Source: Saprospiraceae bacterium (GTDB taxonomy: Bacteria > Bacteroidota > Bacteroidia > Chitinophagales > Saprospiraceae). Taken from it: a DNA stretch of 9,000 nt. The DNA is taken from positions 1 to 9,000 of the forward strand of contig JABDPK010000017.1 of NCBI GenBank assembly GCA_013042795.1. The letters run 5' to 3'. The notes beneath the pieces were generated by a model that worked only from the letters and a program-made list of their open reading frames with translations, ran no database searches and was not told the DNA's origin. Shown piece after piece: positions 1 through 7,007 of this stretch. Position numbers and translations under genes: made by a program. Every line of letters starts with the position of its first letter. Positions within the stretch are counted from its first letter, which is position 1.

Positions 1-571
1 TTGTTACCTCTTCGATCTCAAGCTGTTTGATCTTTTGAATCACAAGGCTGGCAAATTCTTTATAGTCCGGGTGGTGAATGGAATCCCATTCAGGTCTCCG
101 CTTGATTTCAATATTATAATTAACAGATTTAAAATAGGGGAGTGACGAATCTTGCCTGATCGCATTTATCAAATCATCAAGCCTGGGCTTGAATACTTTT
201 AATTTCTTCTGCTCCGGGAATTTATTAAAGTACTTTGAGCCACAATCATATTGCCTGATTTCTTCATAATCCAATTGATAAATATTATGGCTGAGAGCTT
301 GATTTTCAGAAATATCCTCACCATTCAAATCAAGACAAATATCATGTGACATAAATGGTTCATGAGAAATGATGACTTCCTTGTCTTTGGATATAACCAC
401 ATCAAACTCAAGCGTATTTACACCGAGCTCAAGGGCATGAGTGAAAGCGGGTATCGAGTTTTCCGGATAAAGCCCCCTGCATCCGCGATGACCCTGGATA
501 TCGATATTCATATTATTGTTTTCCTGGCATGAAAATAATACCAAGATCATAAAAGCAAAAAACCTGGTCAT
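1..571 (-). CDS. Glycerophosphodiester phosphodiesterase, lipoprotein (partial, C-terminus beyond left edge)
   Basis: Reading from base 571 leftwards gives 190 codons with no stop, so the 3' end lies outside the window. The enzyme family hydrolyses glycerophosphodiesters (deacylated phospholipids) to glycerol-3-phosphate and an alcohol. Visible GDPD motifs are GHRG at residues 27-30 (His28, Arg29), PENS 36-39 with AF at 42-43, EFD at 55-57 (metal-binding Glu55 and Asp57), SHE 69-71 (His70), and EIK at 155-157. The segment CLDLNG near 79-84 and the DCGS at 109-112 followed by FPEQKK are typical of the long-insert GDPDs of Bacteroidetes and relatives. The N-terminus is a short hydrophobic signal ending in LFSC (Cys15), a plausible lipobox although Phe at -2 is not ideal; this suggests an anchored periplasmic or surface lipoprotein. 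The start ATG overlaps the glpK stop as ATGA, so it is translationally coupled and the last visible gene of this unit. The family call is firm; the exact substrate is unknown. Confidence 0.93.
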   Translation of the reverse strand, partial: MTRFFAFMILVLFSCQENNNMNIDIQGHRGCRGLYPENSIPAFTHALELGVNTLEFDVVISKDKEVIISHEPFMSHDICLDLNGEDISENQALSHNIYQLDYEEIRQYDCGSKYFNKFPEQKKLKVFKPRLDDLINAIRQDSSLPYFKSVNYNIEIKRRPEWDSIHHPDYKEFASLVIQKIKQLEIEEVT

Positions 572-2067
572 TTTTCATCTTTTAGCCAATGTAAGGATCT
601 GCTGATTGCTTTCCTCCATGTATTGAGCTGCTCAGCAATTTCTTTTCGTTCATGTGAAGGAGTGAATGTTTTTTCAAGAGTACGAAGGCTGACAAGTTCA
701 TTGGTGGATTTCCAAAAACCTGAAGAAAGCCCTGCGAGATATGAAGCTCCCAATGCGGTTGTTTCAAGACTCTTTGGTCTCAATACTTTTGCGTTGATCA
801 GATCACTTTGAAATTGCATCAGGTAATTATTGGCACTTGCCCCACCATCAACATTTAATGCTGTAATGTCTGATCCAAGATCTTTATTCATAGCTTCAAC
901 CAGGTCATACACCTGGAAAGCTATACTTTCAACAGCTGCCTTCGCGATATGCCCTTTTGTCGTACCTCTCGTTAAACCATAAATACTCCCTCGTGCATCA
1001 CTGTCCCAGTAAGGAGCTCCAAGCCCGGTTAAAGCTGGAACAAAATACACCCCGCCATTATCTTCAACTGAATTGATCAATTCTTCAACTTCCCCTGAAG
1101 ATGAAATAAGGCCTAGTCCATCCCGAAGCCATTGTACAACTGCGCCTCCTACAAATACACTTCCTTCCATGGCATAATTCACCTGGTCATCAATTTTCCA
1201 AGCAATGGTTGATAATAATTGATGGCTTGAATATTTTAGTTCTGTACCGGTATTTAGTACAAGAAAACAACCTGTTCCATATGTGTTTTTCATCATACCT
1301 TTATCAAAACACATTTGTCCGAATAAGGCAGATTGCTGATCTCCTATGGCCGAACCAATAAAGACTTCTTCACCCAGTATGTCAGAGGTGGCATATCCGA
1401 AATCATCCTTTGAAGATTTAACTTCAGGTAACATACTTAATGGGATATTAAACAAACTCAATAATTCCAGATCCCATTGCAGGGATTGGATATTGAAGAT
1501 CATAGTTCTGCTTGCATTGCTTACATCAGTAGCATGTGTTTTACCTCCAGTCAGCTTATAAATCAGCCAGGTATCAACTGTACCAAACAGTAATTCTCCA
1601 TTTTCTGCTTTCTCTCTGCATCCTTCTACATTGTCCAGTATCCATTTAATCTTACTGGCTGAAAAATATGCATCGAGAATCAAACCTGTTTTTTCATGTA
1701 TTTTGACCTTCCACTCTGTACCTGAAAGATCATTGCAATAATCAGCTGTCCTTCGATCCTGCCAAACAATCGCATTATACACCGGTTTTCCTGTTTTCTT
1801 ATCCCAGACAATTGTTGTTTCTCTTTGATTGGTGATCCCTATTGCAGAAATGTCCTTCCCGGAAATATCCTGCTTATGCACAAGCTCTGCTATGGTATTC
1901 ATTTGAGATTCCAGGATTTCCAGCGGGTCATGTTCAACCCATCCTGGTTTTGGAAAATGCTGCGTAAATTCTTGTTGAGTTGTATCCAGGATTTTTCCTG
2001 AATGATCAACCAGAAGAGTTCTTGAACTAGTGGTCCCCTGATCTAGGGCCAGAATGTATTGTTTCAT
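568..2067 (-). CDS. glpK: Glycerol kinase
   Basis: This cytoplasmic FGGY-family kinase converts glycerol and ATP to glycerol-3-phosphate. The 499-residue length matches the usual length of about 500. Conserved landmarks are the N-terminal phosphate-binding segment DQGTTSSR at 9-16, PGWVEHDP at 41-48, the glycerol-binding Arg82-Glu83 in TNQRETT, Tyr134 in DAYFSASK, the catalytic-base region GDQQ at 242-245 (Asp243 by alignment with Escherichia coli Asp245), YGTGCF 263-268, and the C-terminal ATP-binding segment DGGASANN 407-414. All expected substrate residues are present, so it should be active. The loop before GDQQ lacks an obvious histidine at the place where Firmicute enzymes are phosphorylated by HPr, so that control is probably absent (inference). 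It lies 12 bases downstream of the secreted-protein gene and overlaps the phosphodiesterase gene by 4 bases. No strong Shine-Dalgarno is seen; the bases before the ATG are AT-rich, as is common in Bacteroidetes. Confidence 0.98.
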   Translation of the reverse strand: MKQYILALDQGTTSSRTLLVDHSGKILDTTQQEFTQHFPKPGWVEHDPLEILESQMNTIAELVHKQDISGKDISAIGITNQRETTIVWDKKTGKPVYNAIVWQDRRTADYCNDLSGTEWKVKIHEKTGLILDAYFSASKIKWILDNVEGCREKAENGELLFGTVDTWLIYKLTGGKTHATDVSNASRTMIFNIQSLQWDLELLSLFNIPLSMLPEVKSSKDDFGYATSDILGEEVFIGSAIGDQQSALFGQMCFDKGMMKNTYGTGCFLVLNTGTELKYSSHQLLSTIAWKIDDQVNYAMEGSVFVGGAVVQWLRDGLGLISSSGEVEELINSVEDNGGVYFVPALTGLGAPYWDSDARGSIYGLTRGTTKGHIAKAAVESIAFQVYDLVEAMNKDLGSDITALNVDGGASANNYLMQFQSDLINAKVLRPKSLETTALGASYLAGLSSGFWKSTNELVSLRTLEKTFTPSHERKEIAEQLNTWRKAISRSLHWLKDEK

Positions 2068-2079
2068 TTTATAATTGGA

Positions 2080-2664
2080 TTAAGCCCTGTGACATACCTT
2101 AATGGCAGATAATTTGTCAATCAGGATATTACCCTTGTAAGATAATGCTTTATCATTAATGAATGCTTCCAGGATGATATGCGTTTTCTTGGAATCAGGT
2201 GTGAATTCAAATTTATAGTTGTGCCATTCTTCGGAATCAATGACAGGGGATTCATAAATCAATTGCTGCCTTTCCGATCTTTTATCTGATATCCAGATCC
2301 TGAGTTTAATCGCTTTGTTATAACCCGAATAATCTTCAGAACGGGCCAGGTCAACGCTCATCTGGTAACAGGTTTTTTTATTAAGTGGCAGAGGAAGCCT
2401 CTGACCGATACTTTCATAGGTTCCGTCCTCCCTTGTAATAAGGCCTACATAACTTTCTCCATCCACAGGCTCAATATATACACCCCAGTATCCAGGCAAT
2501 ATATCCGGGGTCGTACCTTCGCTCTCTCCATACCATCCGAATGGCATACTTGCATCACCATGCTGGCCTTCAAATGAAGCATTTTTTAAACGCGTCTGGC
2601 TATGAATACCCGAATTATATAATAAAAAAATAGATATATAAATTAGTTTAATGTAAATGTTCAT
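2080..2664 (-). CDS. Secreted single-domain protein of unknown function, predicted jelly-roll fold
   Basis: The 194-residue product has an N-terminal hydrophobic signal peptide (about residues 4-20), with likely cleavage after HS at 21-22. I do not recognise a named family. The mature part starts LKNASFEG, then has GW at 43-44, TTPD at 51-54, a DGESYVGL stretch at 68-75 and a PLPL segment at 91-94 followed by a Tyr-rich strand. This N-x-SFE / GW / TPD / Y-x-GL layout resembles the carbohydrate-binding-like beta-sandwich modules that precede OmpA or sorting domains in many Bacteroidetes surface proteins; that is pattern memory, not a search result. Here the module stands alone, with no visible C-terminal sorting domain. 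Two cysteines, 99 and 191, could form a disulfide joining early and last strands. It is the first gene of the unit, 12 bases before glpK, and starts 15 bases from the divergent ftsX. A sugar-, lipid-headgroup- or cell-wall-binding role is possible but not shown. Confidence 0.85.
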   Translation of the reverse strand: MNIYIKLIYISIFLLYNSGIHSQTRLKNASFEGQHGDASMPFGWYGESEGTTPDILPGYWGVYIEPVDGESYVGLITREDGTYESIGQRLPLPLNKKTCYQMSVDLARSEDYSGYNKAIKLRIWISDKRSERQQLIYESPVIDSEEWHNYKFEFTPDSKKTHIILEAFINDKALSYKGNILIDKLSAIKVCHRA

Positions 2665-2691
2665 ATTTTAGAGTGATCCATGTTAAAGTTA
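2665..2691. promoter_or_regulatory. Divergent start region with weak -7-like elements
   Basis: Only 15 bases separate the start codons of the minus-strand secreted-protein gene and the plus-strand ftsX gene, so each promoter must lie inside the other gene's 5' coding sequence. On the minus strand, bases 2691 to 2684 read TAACTTTA, one mismatch from the Bacteroidetes -7 element TAnnTTTG and about 20 bases before the ATG. A matching -33 TTTG at the expected spacing is not seen. On the plus strand, bases 2664-2671 read TATTTTAG and bases 2644-2651 read TAGTTTAA, both poorer matches. Neither start has a clear Shine-Dalgarno. The assignment is tentative. Confidence 0.25.
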
Positions 2692-3522
2692 TTTCATAAT
2701 AAATCCAACCGGAAGAATGTACCATATATTTTAAATATGGTCACCTTTCTTATGATTTGTGCAGTTGCATTAATGATAGCATCTCTTCAAAAAAACAATA
2801 AAAAACTTAATGAAGAATACTTTGTAGCTGAAATAATTCCGGAGGAAGAAAATTTAGATATTGCTACGATCCGAAAACAAATTGAGAAACATGCCTTTAT
2901 TGATGATCCATCAGAGTATATTCCGAAAGAAGAAGCCATAAGGAATTCCGGGACTTTGATAAATGAAGACCTGAGAGATGAATTGCTGAATACCGGGGTA
3001 ATCAAGGATGTATTTGTCTTTAAAACAGACAATATTAAAAGCAAGGATACACGTCAAAGATTTATCAAAGAGATCAAATCATTAGAAGGAATCGCTGAAG
3101 TATATTCCTATATTCCTCAAAACAAGGCTGAAACCACTCCTGTTAAGGCATTCAACAAGTTATCTATACTGGCTGCAAGTATTATACTCTTGCTTTTGCT
3201 TACCGCCGTGTCTCTGCTGAAGTCCGAGGTCATAGCCAAAAAATCCGAAATGAAGATGCTTTCATTTTCAGGGGTGTCAGATAATTACATACTCATGAAA
3301 CTTAGTTCCAGTATGATGATTGCAGTCTTCAAAGCCTGGTTCTTTTCCGTTCTTCTATTTATTCTGTTGTTTTATCTATTCTATAACCAATTTATTCAGA
3401 AATACTTTCAACTTGGCTTTCAGGATATTATCGTAGTTTTGATAATTCCTTTGGCAATTATTTTGATTGCGATGACCTTTTATATCAAAAGGTGGGCAAT
3501 TCATTTACTAAAGAGAATTTAA
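2680..3522 (+). CDS. ftsX: Cell-division protein FtsX (divergent permease-like protein)
   Basis: FtsX is the inner-membrane partner of the ATPase FtsE. In other bacteria the complex controls peptidoglycan hydrolases at the division site. The 280-residue protein shows the expected topology: one membrane helix at about 15-37, an external domain at about 40-158, then three helices near 162-180, 212-236 and 248-268. The cytoplasmic segment KKSEMKMLSFSGVSDNYILMK (about 187-207) corresponds to the family's conserved 'klvGas..fI' region, but the usual Pro-Phe after it is missing. In the external domain, EYIPKEEA (79-86) matches the usual 'FVSKEEA' element. It heads a plus-strand operon followed by DUF3098, uppP and truB, an order I recall as conserved in Bacteroidetes, which supports the assignment more strongly than sequence alone. 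No ftsE is adjacent. The start ATG lacks a Shine-Dalgarno but agrees with the start of the basic leader before the first helix. The C-terminus is basic and cytoplasmic. Confidence 0.85.
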   Translation: MLKLFHNKSNRKNVPYILNMVTFLMICAVALMIASLQKNNKKLNEEYFVAEIIPEEENLDIATIRKQIEKHAFIDDPSEYIPKEEAIRNSGTLINEDLRDELLNTGVIKDVFVFKTDNIKSKDTRQRFIKEIKSLEGIAEVYSYIPQNKAETTPVKAFNKLSILAASIILLLLLTAVSLLKSEVIAKKSEMKMLSFSGVSDNYILMKLSSSMMIAVFKAWFFSVLLFILLFYLFYNQFIQKYFQLGFQDIIVVLIIPLAIILIAMTFYIKRWAIHLLKRI

Positions 3523-3523
3523 C

Positions 3524-3838
3524 ATGTCAAAAAGTAAAAAGAAGAAAGTAGTCGTTACAACAAGTTCCAAGGTAAGAGCTACTCAATCAAAGATCAGGTC
3601 ATCCAAAAGCAGCAGCGCGAAAGTATCCGAACCTCTCGTGTTTGGTAAAGAGAACTATAAATGGATTGCGATAGGCGTTGGATTGATCATTGTAGGTATG
3701 CTACTTATGATAGGAGGCTTCAATGAAGATCCTGCAGTTTGGGACGAATCAAAAATCTATGGTTTTCAGCGAACACTTCTTGCACCGGTTGTGATTCTTA
3801 CTGGTCTTGCTGTTGAAATATACGCCATCTTTAAATAA
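3524..3838 (+). CDS. DUF3098 family two-helix membrane protein
   Basis: This small protein of 104 residues has no known function. The first 36 residues or so are rich in Lys, Ser and Arg (SKSKKKK at 2-8) and likely disordered and cytoplasmic. Two membrane helices follow, at about 46-65 and 84-103, joined by a short loop with GGFNEDP (64-70) and a FQRTLLAP segment (81-88) before the second helix. The order NYKW, GG..DP, F.R..LAP, EIYAI is the signature I know for DUF3098 in Bacteroidetes. The gene begins one base after the ftsX stop and ends 6 bases before uppP. That neighbourhood is recalled as conserved and suggests, without proof, a role in the division or cell-envelope machinery. The start is fixed by the tight junction. 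Confidence 0.88.
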   Translation: MSKSKKKKVVVTTSSKVRATQSKIRSSKSSSAKVSEPLVFGKENYKWIAIGVGLIIVGMLLMIGGFNEDPAVWDESKIYGFQRTLLAPVVILTGLAVEIYAIFK

Positions 3839-3844
3839 GCCTTC

Positions 3845-4645
3845 ATGTCTGAAATTCTTGAAGCCCTCATCCTGGGAATCGTTCAGGGCCTGACAGAATT
3901 CCTTCCTGTAAGCAGTAGTGGACATCTTGAGATTGTTAAATTTCTTTTCGGAAATAATGCACTTGCCGAGCAAAGTCTTTTAACTTCTGTTTTTCTTCAT
4001 TTTGCTACCGCTTTAGCTACAATTCTTGTCTTCAGAAAAGAAGTACGCCAAATACTTCGAAACCTTTTTGTAAAAGGCTGGAATAATGAAAAACAGTTTT
4101 CGGTTTATATTGTGATAAGCATGATCCCGGCAAGCCTGGTTGGCTTTTTTATGGAAGACTTTGTCGCACAGTTTTTTAACAATCAGATCACATTTGTGGC
4201 TTATATGCTCATCATTACAGGGTTCATACTTTTAATATCTGAAAGAATCCACAATACAACTAAACCGTTAAACAGCAGATCTGCTTTTGTCATAGGAATA
4301 TCTCAAGCTATCGCCGTACTTCCGGGTATCTCAAGGTCAGGGACCACCATAGGAACGGCCTTGCTCCTTGGTATTGAAAAATCAAAAGCAGCCAGGTTTT
4401 CTTTTCTAATGGTTGTTCCATTGATCTTTGGTAAAATGGCTAAGGATTTATTGTCTGGAGAATTCATGAACAATGCACCTTCAATGGGTTACCTGCTTAT
4501 CGGATTCGTTTCTGCCTTTATTGCCGGTGTCGCGGCTTGTACATGGATGATTCAAATCGTTAAGAAATCAAAATTGAGCTGGTTTGCCATGTATTGTTTT
4601 ATTGTTGGAATTTCTATACTTATATATTCGCTATCGACAAAATGA
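3845..4645 (+). CDS. uppP: Undecaprenyl-diphosphatase
   Basis: This integral-membrane phosphatase of the BacA/UppP family removes a phosphate from undecaprenyl diphosphate. It thereby recycles the lipid carrier used for peptidoglycan and other surface polysaccharides, and its overproduction is known to give bacitracin resistance in other species. The 266-residue length is typical. The first motif, GIVQGLTEFLPVSSSGH (11-27), holds the Glu/Gln-rich metal-binding part (Gln14, Glu18), the serine run and His27. The second motif, LPGISRSGTT (159-168), holds the catalytic Arg164 and Ser residues. Several hydrophobic helices follow, at about 117-131, 185-200, 215-239 and 247-262. It sits 6 bases after the DUF3098 gene, and its TGA overlaps the truB ATG (ATGA), so the two are probably translationally coupled. 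Confidence 0.97.
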   Translation: MSEILEALILGIVQGLTEFLPVSSSGHLEIVKFLFGNNALAEQSLLTSVFLHFATALATILVFRKEVRQILRNLFVKGWNNEKQFSVYIVISMIPASLVGFFMEDFVAQFFNNQITFVAYMLIITGFILLISERIHNTTKPLNSRSAFVIGISQAIAVLPGISRSGTTIGTALLLGIEKSKAARFSFLMVVPLIFGKMAKDLLSGEFMNNAPSMGYLLIGFVSAFIAGVAACTWMIQIVKKSKLSWFAMYCFIVGISILIYSLSTK

Positions 4646-5364
4646 TCATAGTAGACAAAAATAGTGACCCTGATAAAATTGATTACAGGGAAGGCGCAGT
4701 AATTCTCATAAACAAAGACCTGCACTGGACTTCATTTGATGTAGTGAATAAAATTCGCTTTGCACTGAGATCAAAATATCAAATAAAAAAGATCAAAGTC
4801 GGACACAATGGGACTCTTGATCCACTGGCAAGCGGACTCCTGATGATCTTCACTGGAAAATATACAAAGCGAATTCCGTACGAGGAAAATCATGACAAAT
4901 ATTATGAAGGCCTGATCAAATTAGGTGCGACAACGGATACCCTGGATACTGAAATGCCGGAAACCGATTTCACAGACTACAAGCATGTTGATGAATCAAT
5001 GATCCAAAACGCAATGGAATCATTCCTGGGAGATTCCATGCAGGAAATTCCGGTTTTTTCAGCAACCAAAACAAAAGGACAAAGAATGTACAAACTGGCC
5101 AGGGAGGGCAAGGAGATAGAAAAGAAATTCAAAGCTGTAACGTTCCATGAAATATCCATGGACTCATACAAGCCTCCAATAATAAATTTTAGTCTCAAAT
5201 GCGGTAAAGGAACCTATGTGAGGGCTTTTGCCCGCGACTTGGGCATAAAACTGAAAACAACTGCATATCTTTATGCGCTCAAGCGAACTGGAATAGCCAA
5301 TTATTCTATTGAAAATGCGTTTAATGTTGAAACCTTCTGCAGTTTAATAAATCATCAGGATTGA
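4642..5364 (+). CDS. truB: tRNA pseudouridine(55) synthase
   Basis: TruB converts uridine 55 in the T-loop of most tRNAs to pseudouridine. I place the start at the ATG overlapping the uppP stop (ATGA). An upstream ATG at 4594 in the same frame would add 16 residues read out of uppP codons and match nothing in the family. The product is 240 residues. Visible motifs are GHNGTLDPLASG (54-65) with catalytic Asp60, DKYYEG with Tyr88 followed by LGATTDTLD (94-102), FSATKTKGQRMYKLAREG (139-156), GKGTYVRAFARDLG (188-201, Arg194) and Leu210 in TAYLYALKRT. The residue before GTLD is Asn where Ala or Gly is usual. It is much shorter than the Escherichia coli enzyme (about 314) because there is no C-terminal PUA-type domain, a common form in Bacteroidetes. 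Its stop overlaps the gldA start. Confidence 0.97.
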   Translation: MIIVDKNSDPDKIDYREGAVILINKDLHWTSFDVVNKIRFALRSKYQIKKIKVGHNGTLDPLASGLLMIFTGKYTKRIPYEENHDKYYEGLIKLGATTDTLDTEMPETDFTDYKHVDESMIQNAMESFLGDSMQEIPVFSATKTKGQRMYKLAREGKEIEKKFKAVTFHEISMDSYKPPIINFSLKCGKGTYVRAFARDLGIKLKTTAYLYALKRTGIANYSIENAFNVETFCSLINHQD

Positions 5365-6275
5365 GTTTAGTTGTTGAGAATATCACTAAATACTATGGCA
5401 CACAAAAAGCCATTGATGGAGTCAGTTTTACTGCTGAACCAAATTCAATCATTGGGTTAATCGGGCCGAATGGTGCTGGCAAAACGACCACAATGAAAAT
5501 CCTGACTTGCTATATGCCTTCAGATGAAGGCCGGGCAAGCATTCATGGCCTTGATATTGAAACCGATGAACAGGAAATAAAAAGAATAACAGGATATCTT
5601 CCCGAACATAATCCTCTGTACGGGAATATGTATGTCAAAGAATTCCTTTTGTTTGTTAGCAGGATACACAGGATACCACATCCTCATCAACATATCAGCA
5701 GCATCATTGAAAAGGTTGGTTTGGGTATTGAACAGCATAAAAAGATATCCGAACTTTCAAAAGGCTACAAACAAAGAGTAGGTATCGCCCAGGCTATTAT
5801 TCATGATCCCAAAATCCTTATACTTGATGAACCAATTTCAGGCCTTGATCCTAATCAATTGGTGGAGATAAGGAACCTGATCCGCGAATTAAAAGAAGAT
5901 AAAACGATCATTTTTTCATCACATATCCTGCAGGAAGTCGAATCGATATGTGATAGGGTAGTCATCCTTAATAAAGGAAGAGTGATTACAAATGAGTCAT
6001 TATTGTCACTCCAGGAAGATGAAGGTGAGGAATTCATACTCAATCTTAAACTCACAAGTCCAGTTGACAAGACCCTCCTTTCTGATATTAATGGCGTATC
6101 CATGGTTAAACAGAATGATTCAACATCTTATTCCATAAGATGTAATAAAGATGAATATACCAGGGAATTGATCTTTGATACAATTGTACAATCAGGTAGC
6201 AAGATCATTCTTATGGAATTCAAACAGGATTCTCTTGAAAGCATTTTTAAATCAGTGACACAATCAGATTCATAA
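5361..6275 (+). CDS. gldA: ABC transporter ATP-binding protein GldA (gliding-motility type)
   Basis: This is the cytoplasmic ATPase of the GldA-GldF-GldG transporter, required for gliding in Flavobacterium johnsoniae; the cargo is unknown. The 304-residue protein has Walker A GPNGAGKT at 35-42, GYLPEHNPLYGNMYV at 78-92 (a Glu at the Q-loop position, characteristic of GldA as I recall it), an ABC signature LSKGYKQR at 132-139 in place of LSGGQ, Walker B ILILDEP 152-158, D-loop GLDPNQLVEIR 161-171, and the switch His188 in SSH. The roughly 85 residues after position 218 form a C-terminal extension. The start is TTG at 5361, overlapping the truB stop as TTGA; no ATG fits, and starting at any later codon would remove the first beta strand (LVVENITKYYG). 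gldF begins on the base after its TAA. The name follows sequence type and neighbours; it does not prove that the organism glides. Confidence 0.93.
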   Translation: MSLVVENITKYYGTQKAIDGVSFTAEPNSIIGLIGPNGAGKTTTMKILTCYMPSDEGRASIHGLDIETDEQEIKRITGYLPEHNPLYGNMYVKEFLLFVSRIHRIPHPHQHISSIIEKVGLGIEQHKKISELSKGYKQRVGIAQAIIHDPKILILDEPISGLDPNQLVEIRNLIRELKEDKTIIFSSHILQEVESICDRVVILNKGRVITNESLLSLQEDEGEEFILNLKLTSPVDKTLLSDINGVSMVKQNDSTSYSIRCNKDEYTRELIFDTIVQSGSKIILMEFKQDSLESIFKSVTQSDS

Positions 6276-7007
6276 ATGCTGAGTATCTACATCAAAGAAA
6301 TACAGTCCTTCTTCAGTACCCTGACCGGCTATATCGTTTTGATCATATTCCTGTTATTTACCGGATTGTTTATGTGGGTCTTTTCTGCAACTTCAGTCCT
6401 CAATTATAATTATGCCAGTCTCGGCCAGTTATTTACAATTGCCCCAATGGTCTTTATGTTTCTAATCCCGGCTGTCACGATGCAATCACTGGCAGAAGAA
6501 AAGCAAAAGCAAACCATTGAATTCCTGGCAACAAAACCCTTGTCTGACCTGGATATTGTTCTGGGTAAATACCTGGCCTGCCTGACCCTGGTATGTATTG
6601 CATTAATTCCTACACTGATATATTATTTTTCAATTGTCAGACTAGGTTCCCCCGTTGGCAATATTGATAACGGTGCTGTTATAGGATCATACATCGGATT
6701 GGTTTTCCTTGCCGCCGTATTTTGTGCAATAGGACTATTCACTTCAAGTCTGACCAGCAACCAGATTGTAGCATTTATTCTTGCAGCCTTCGGTTGTTTT
6801 TTTGTGTATTGGGCTTTCGAATTTTTAAGCAATCTGCCGGTTTTCTTTGGACACCTTGATGATTTTGTAAAATCACTGGGTATCGAGTATCATTATGACA
6901 ATATCAGTAAAGGAAGAATTGATTTCAAGGATATCGTTTACTTCCTTTCACTTGTGTTTTTATTTGTATGGCTAACCCTTGTTTCACTGGACAGAAGAAA
7001 ATGGTAA
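6276..7007 (+). CDS. gldF: ABC transporter permease GldF
   Basis: This inner-membrane permease partners GldA. The 243-residue protein is an ABC-2-like permease with about six helices, near 16-36, 52-70, 99-121, 136-156, 163-185 and 219-237. The cytoplasmic segment SLAEEKQKQTIEFLATKPLSDLDIVLGKYLA (71-101) is the characteristic coupling region of GldF and NosY-type permeases (E-E-K, T-I-E, P-x-S, K-Y). The C-terminal stretch YHYDNISKGRIDFKDIVYFLS (205-225) is also typical of GldF. It starts directly after the gldA stop with no gap, and its TAA overlaps the downstream ATG of gldG (TAATG). The three genes therefore encode ATPase, permease and accessory subunit of one complex. Confidence 0.93.
   Translation: MLSIYIKEIQSFFSTLTGYIVLIIFLLFTGLFMWVFSATSVLNYNYASLGQLFTIAPMVFMFLIPAVTMQSLAEEKQKQTIEFLATKPLSDLDIVLGKYLACLTLVCIALIPTLIYYFSIVRLGSPVGNIDNGAVIGSYIGLVFLAAVFCAIGLFTSSLTSNQIVAFILAAFGCFFVYWAFEFLSNLPVFFGHLDDFVKSLGIEYHYDNISKGRIDFKDIVYFLSLVFLFVWLTLVSLDRRKW

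Noticed and set aside
1346..1561. Open frame on the plus strand opposite glpK
   Set aside because: It is antisense to conserved glycerol kinase codons, has no start context or recognisable product, and is best seen as a shadow.
3528..3550. AAAAGTAAAAAGAA word also present near 8363 in gldG
   Set aside because: Both copies encode Ser-Lys runs; there is no further similarity around them, so it is not a repeat element.
4594..4641. Upstream in-frame ATG extending TruB by 16 residues
   Set aside because: The extra residues come from the last uppP codons, match no TruB feature, and the ATGA overlap at 4642 is the natural start.
6968..7006. Earlier ATGs (6968, 7001) as the gldG start
   Set aside because: The 6968 start would overlap gldF by 40 bases and add a leader unlike GldG; 7001 is possible but TAATG at 7007 is the simpler coupling site.
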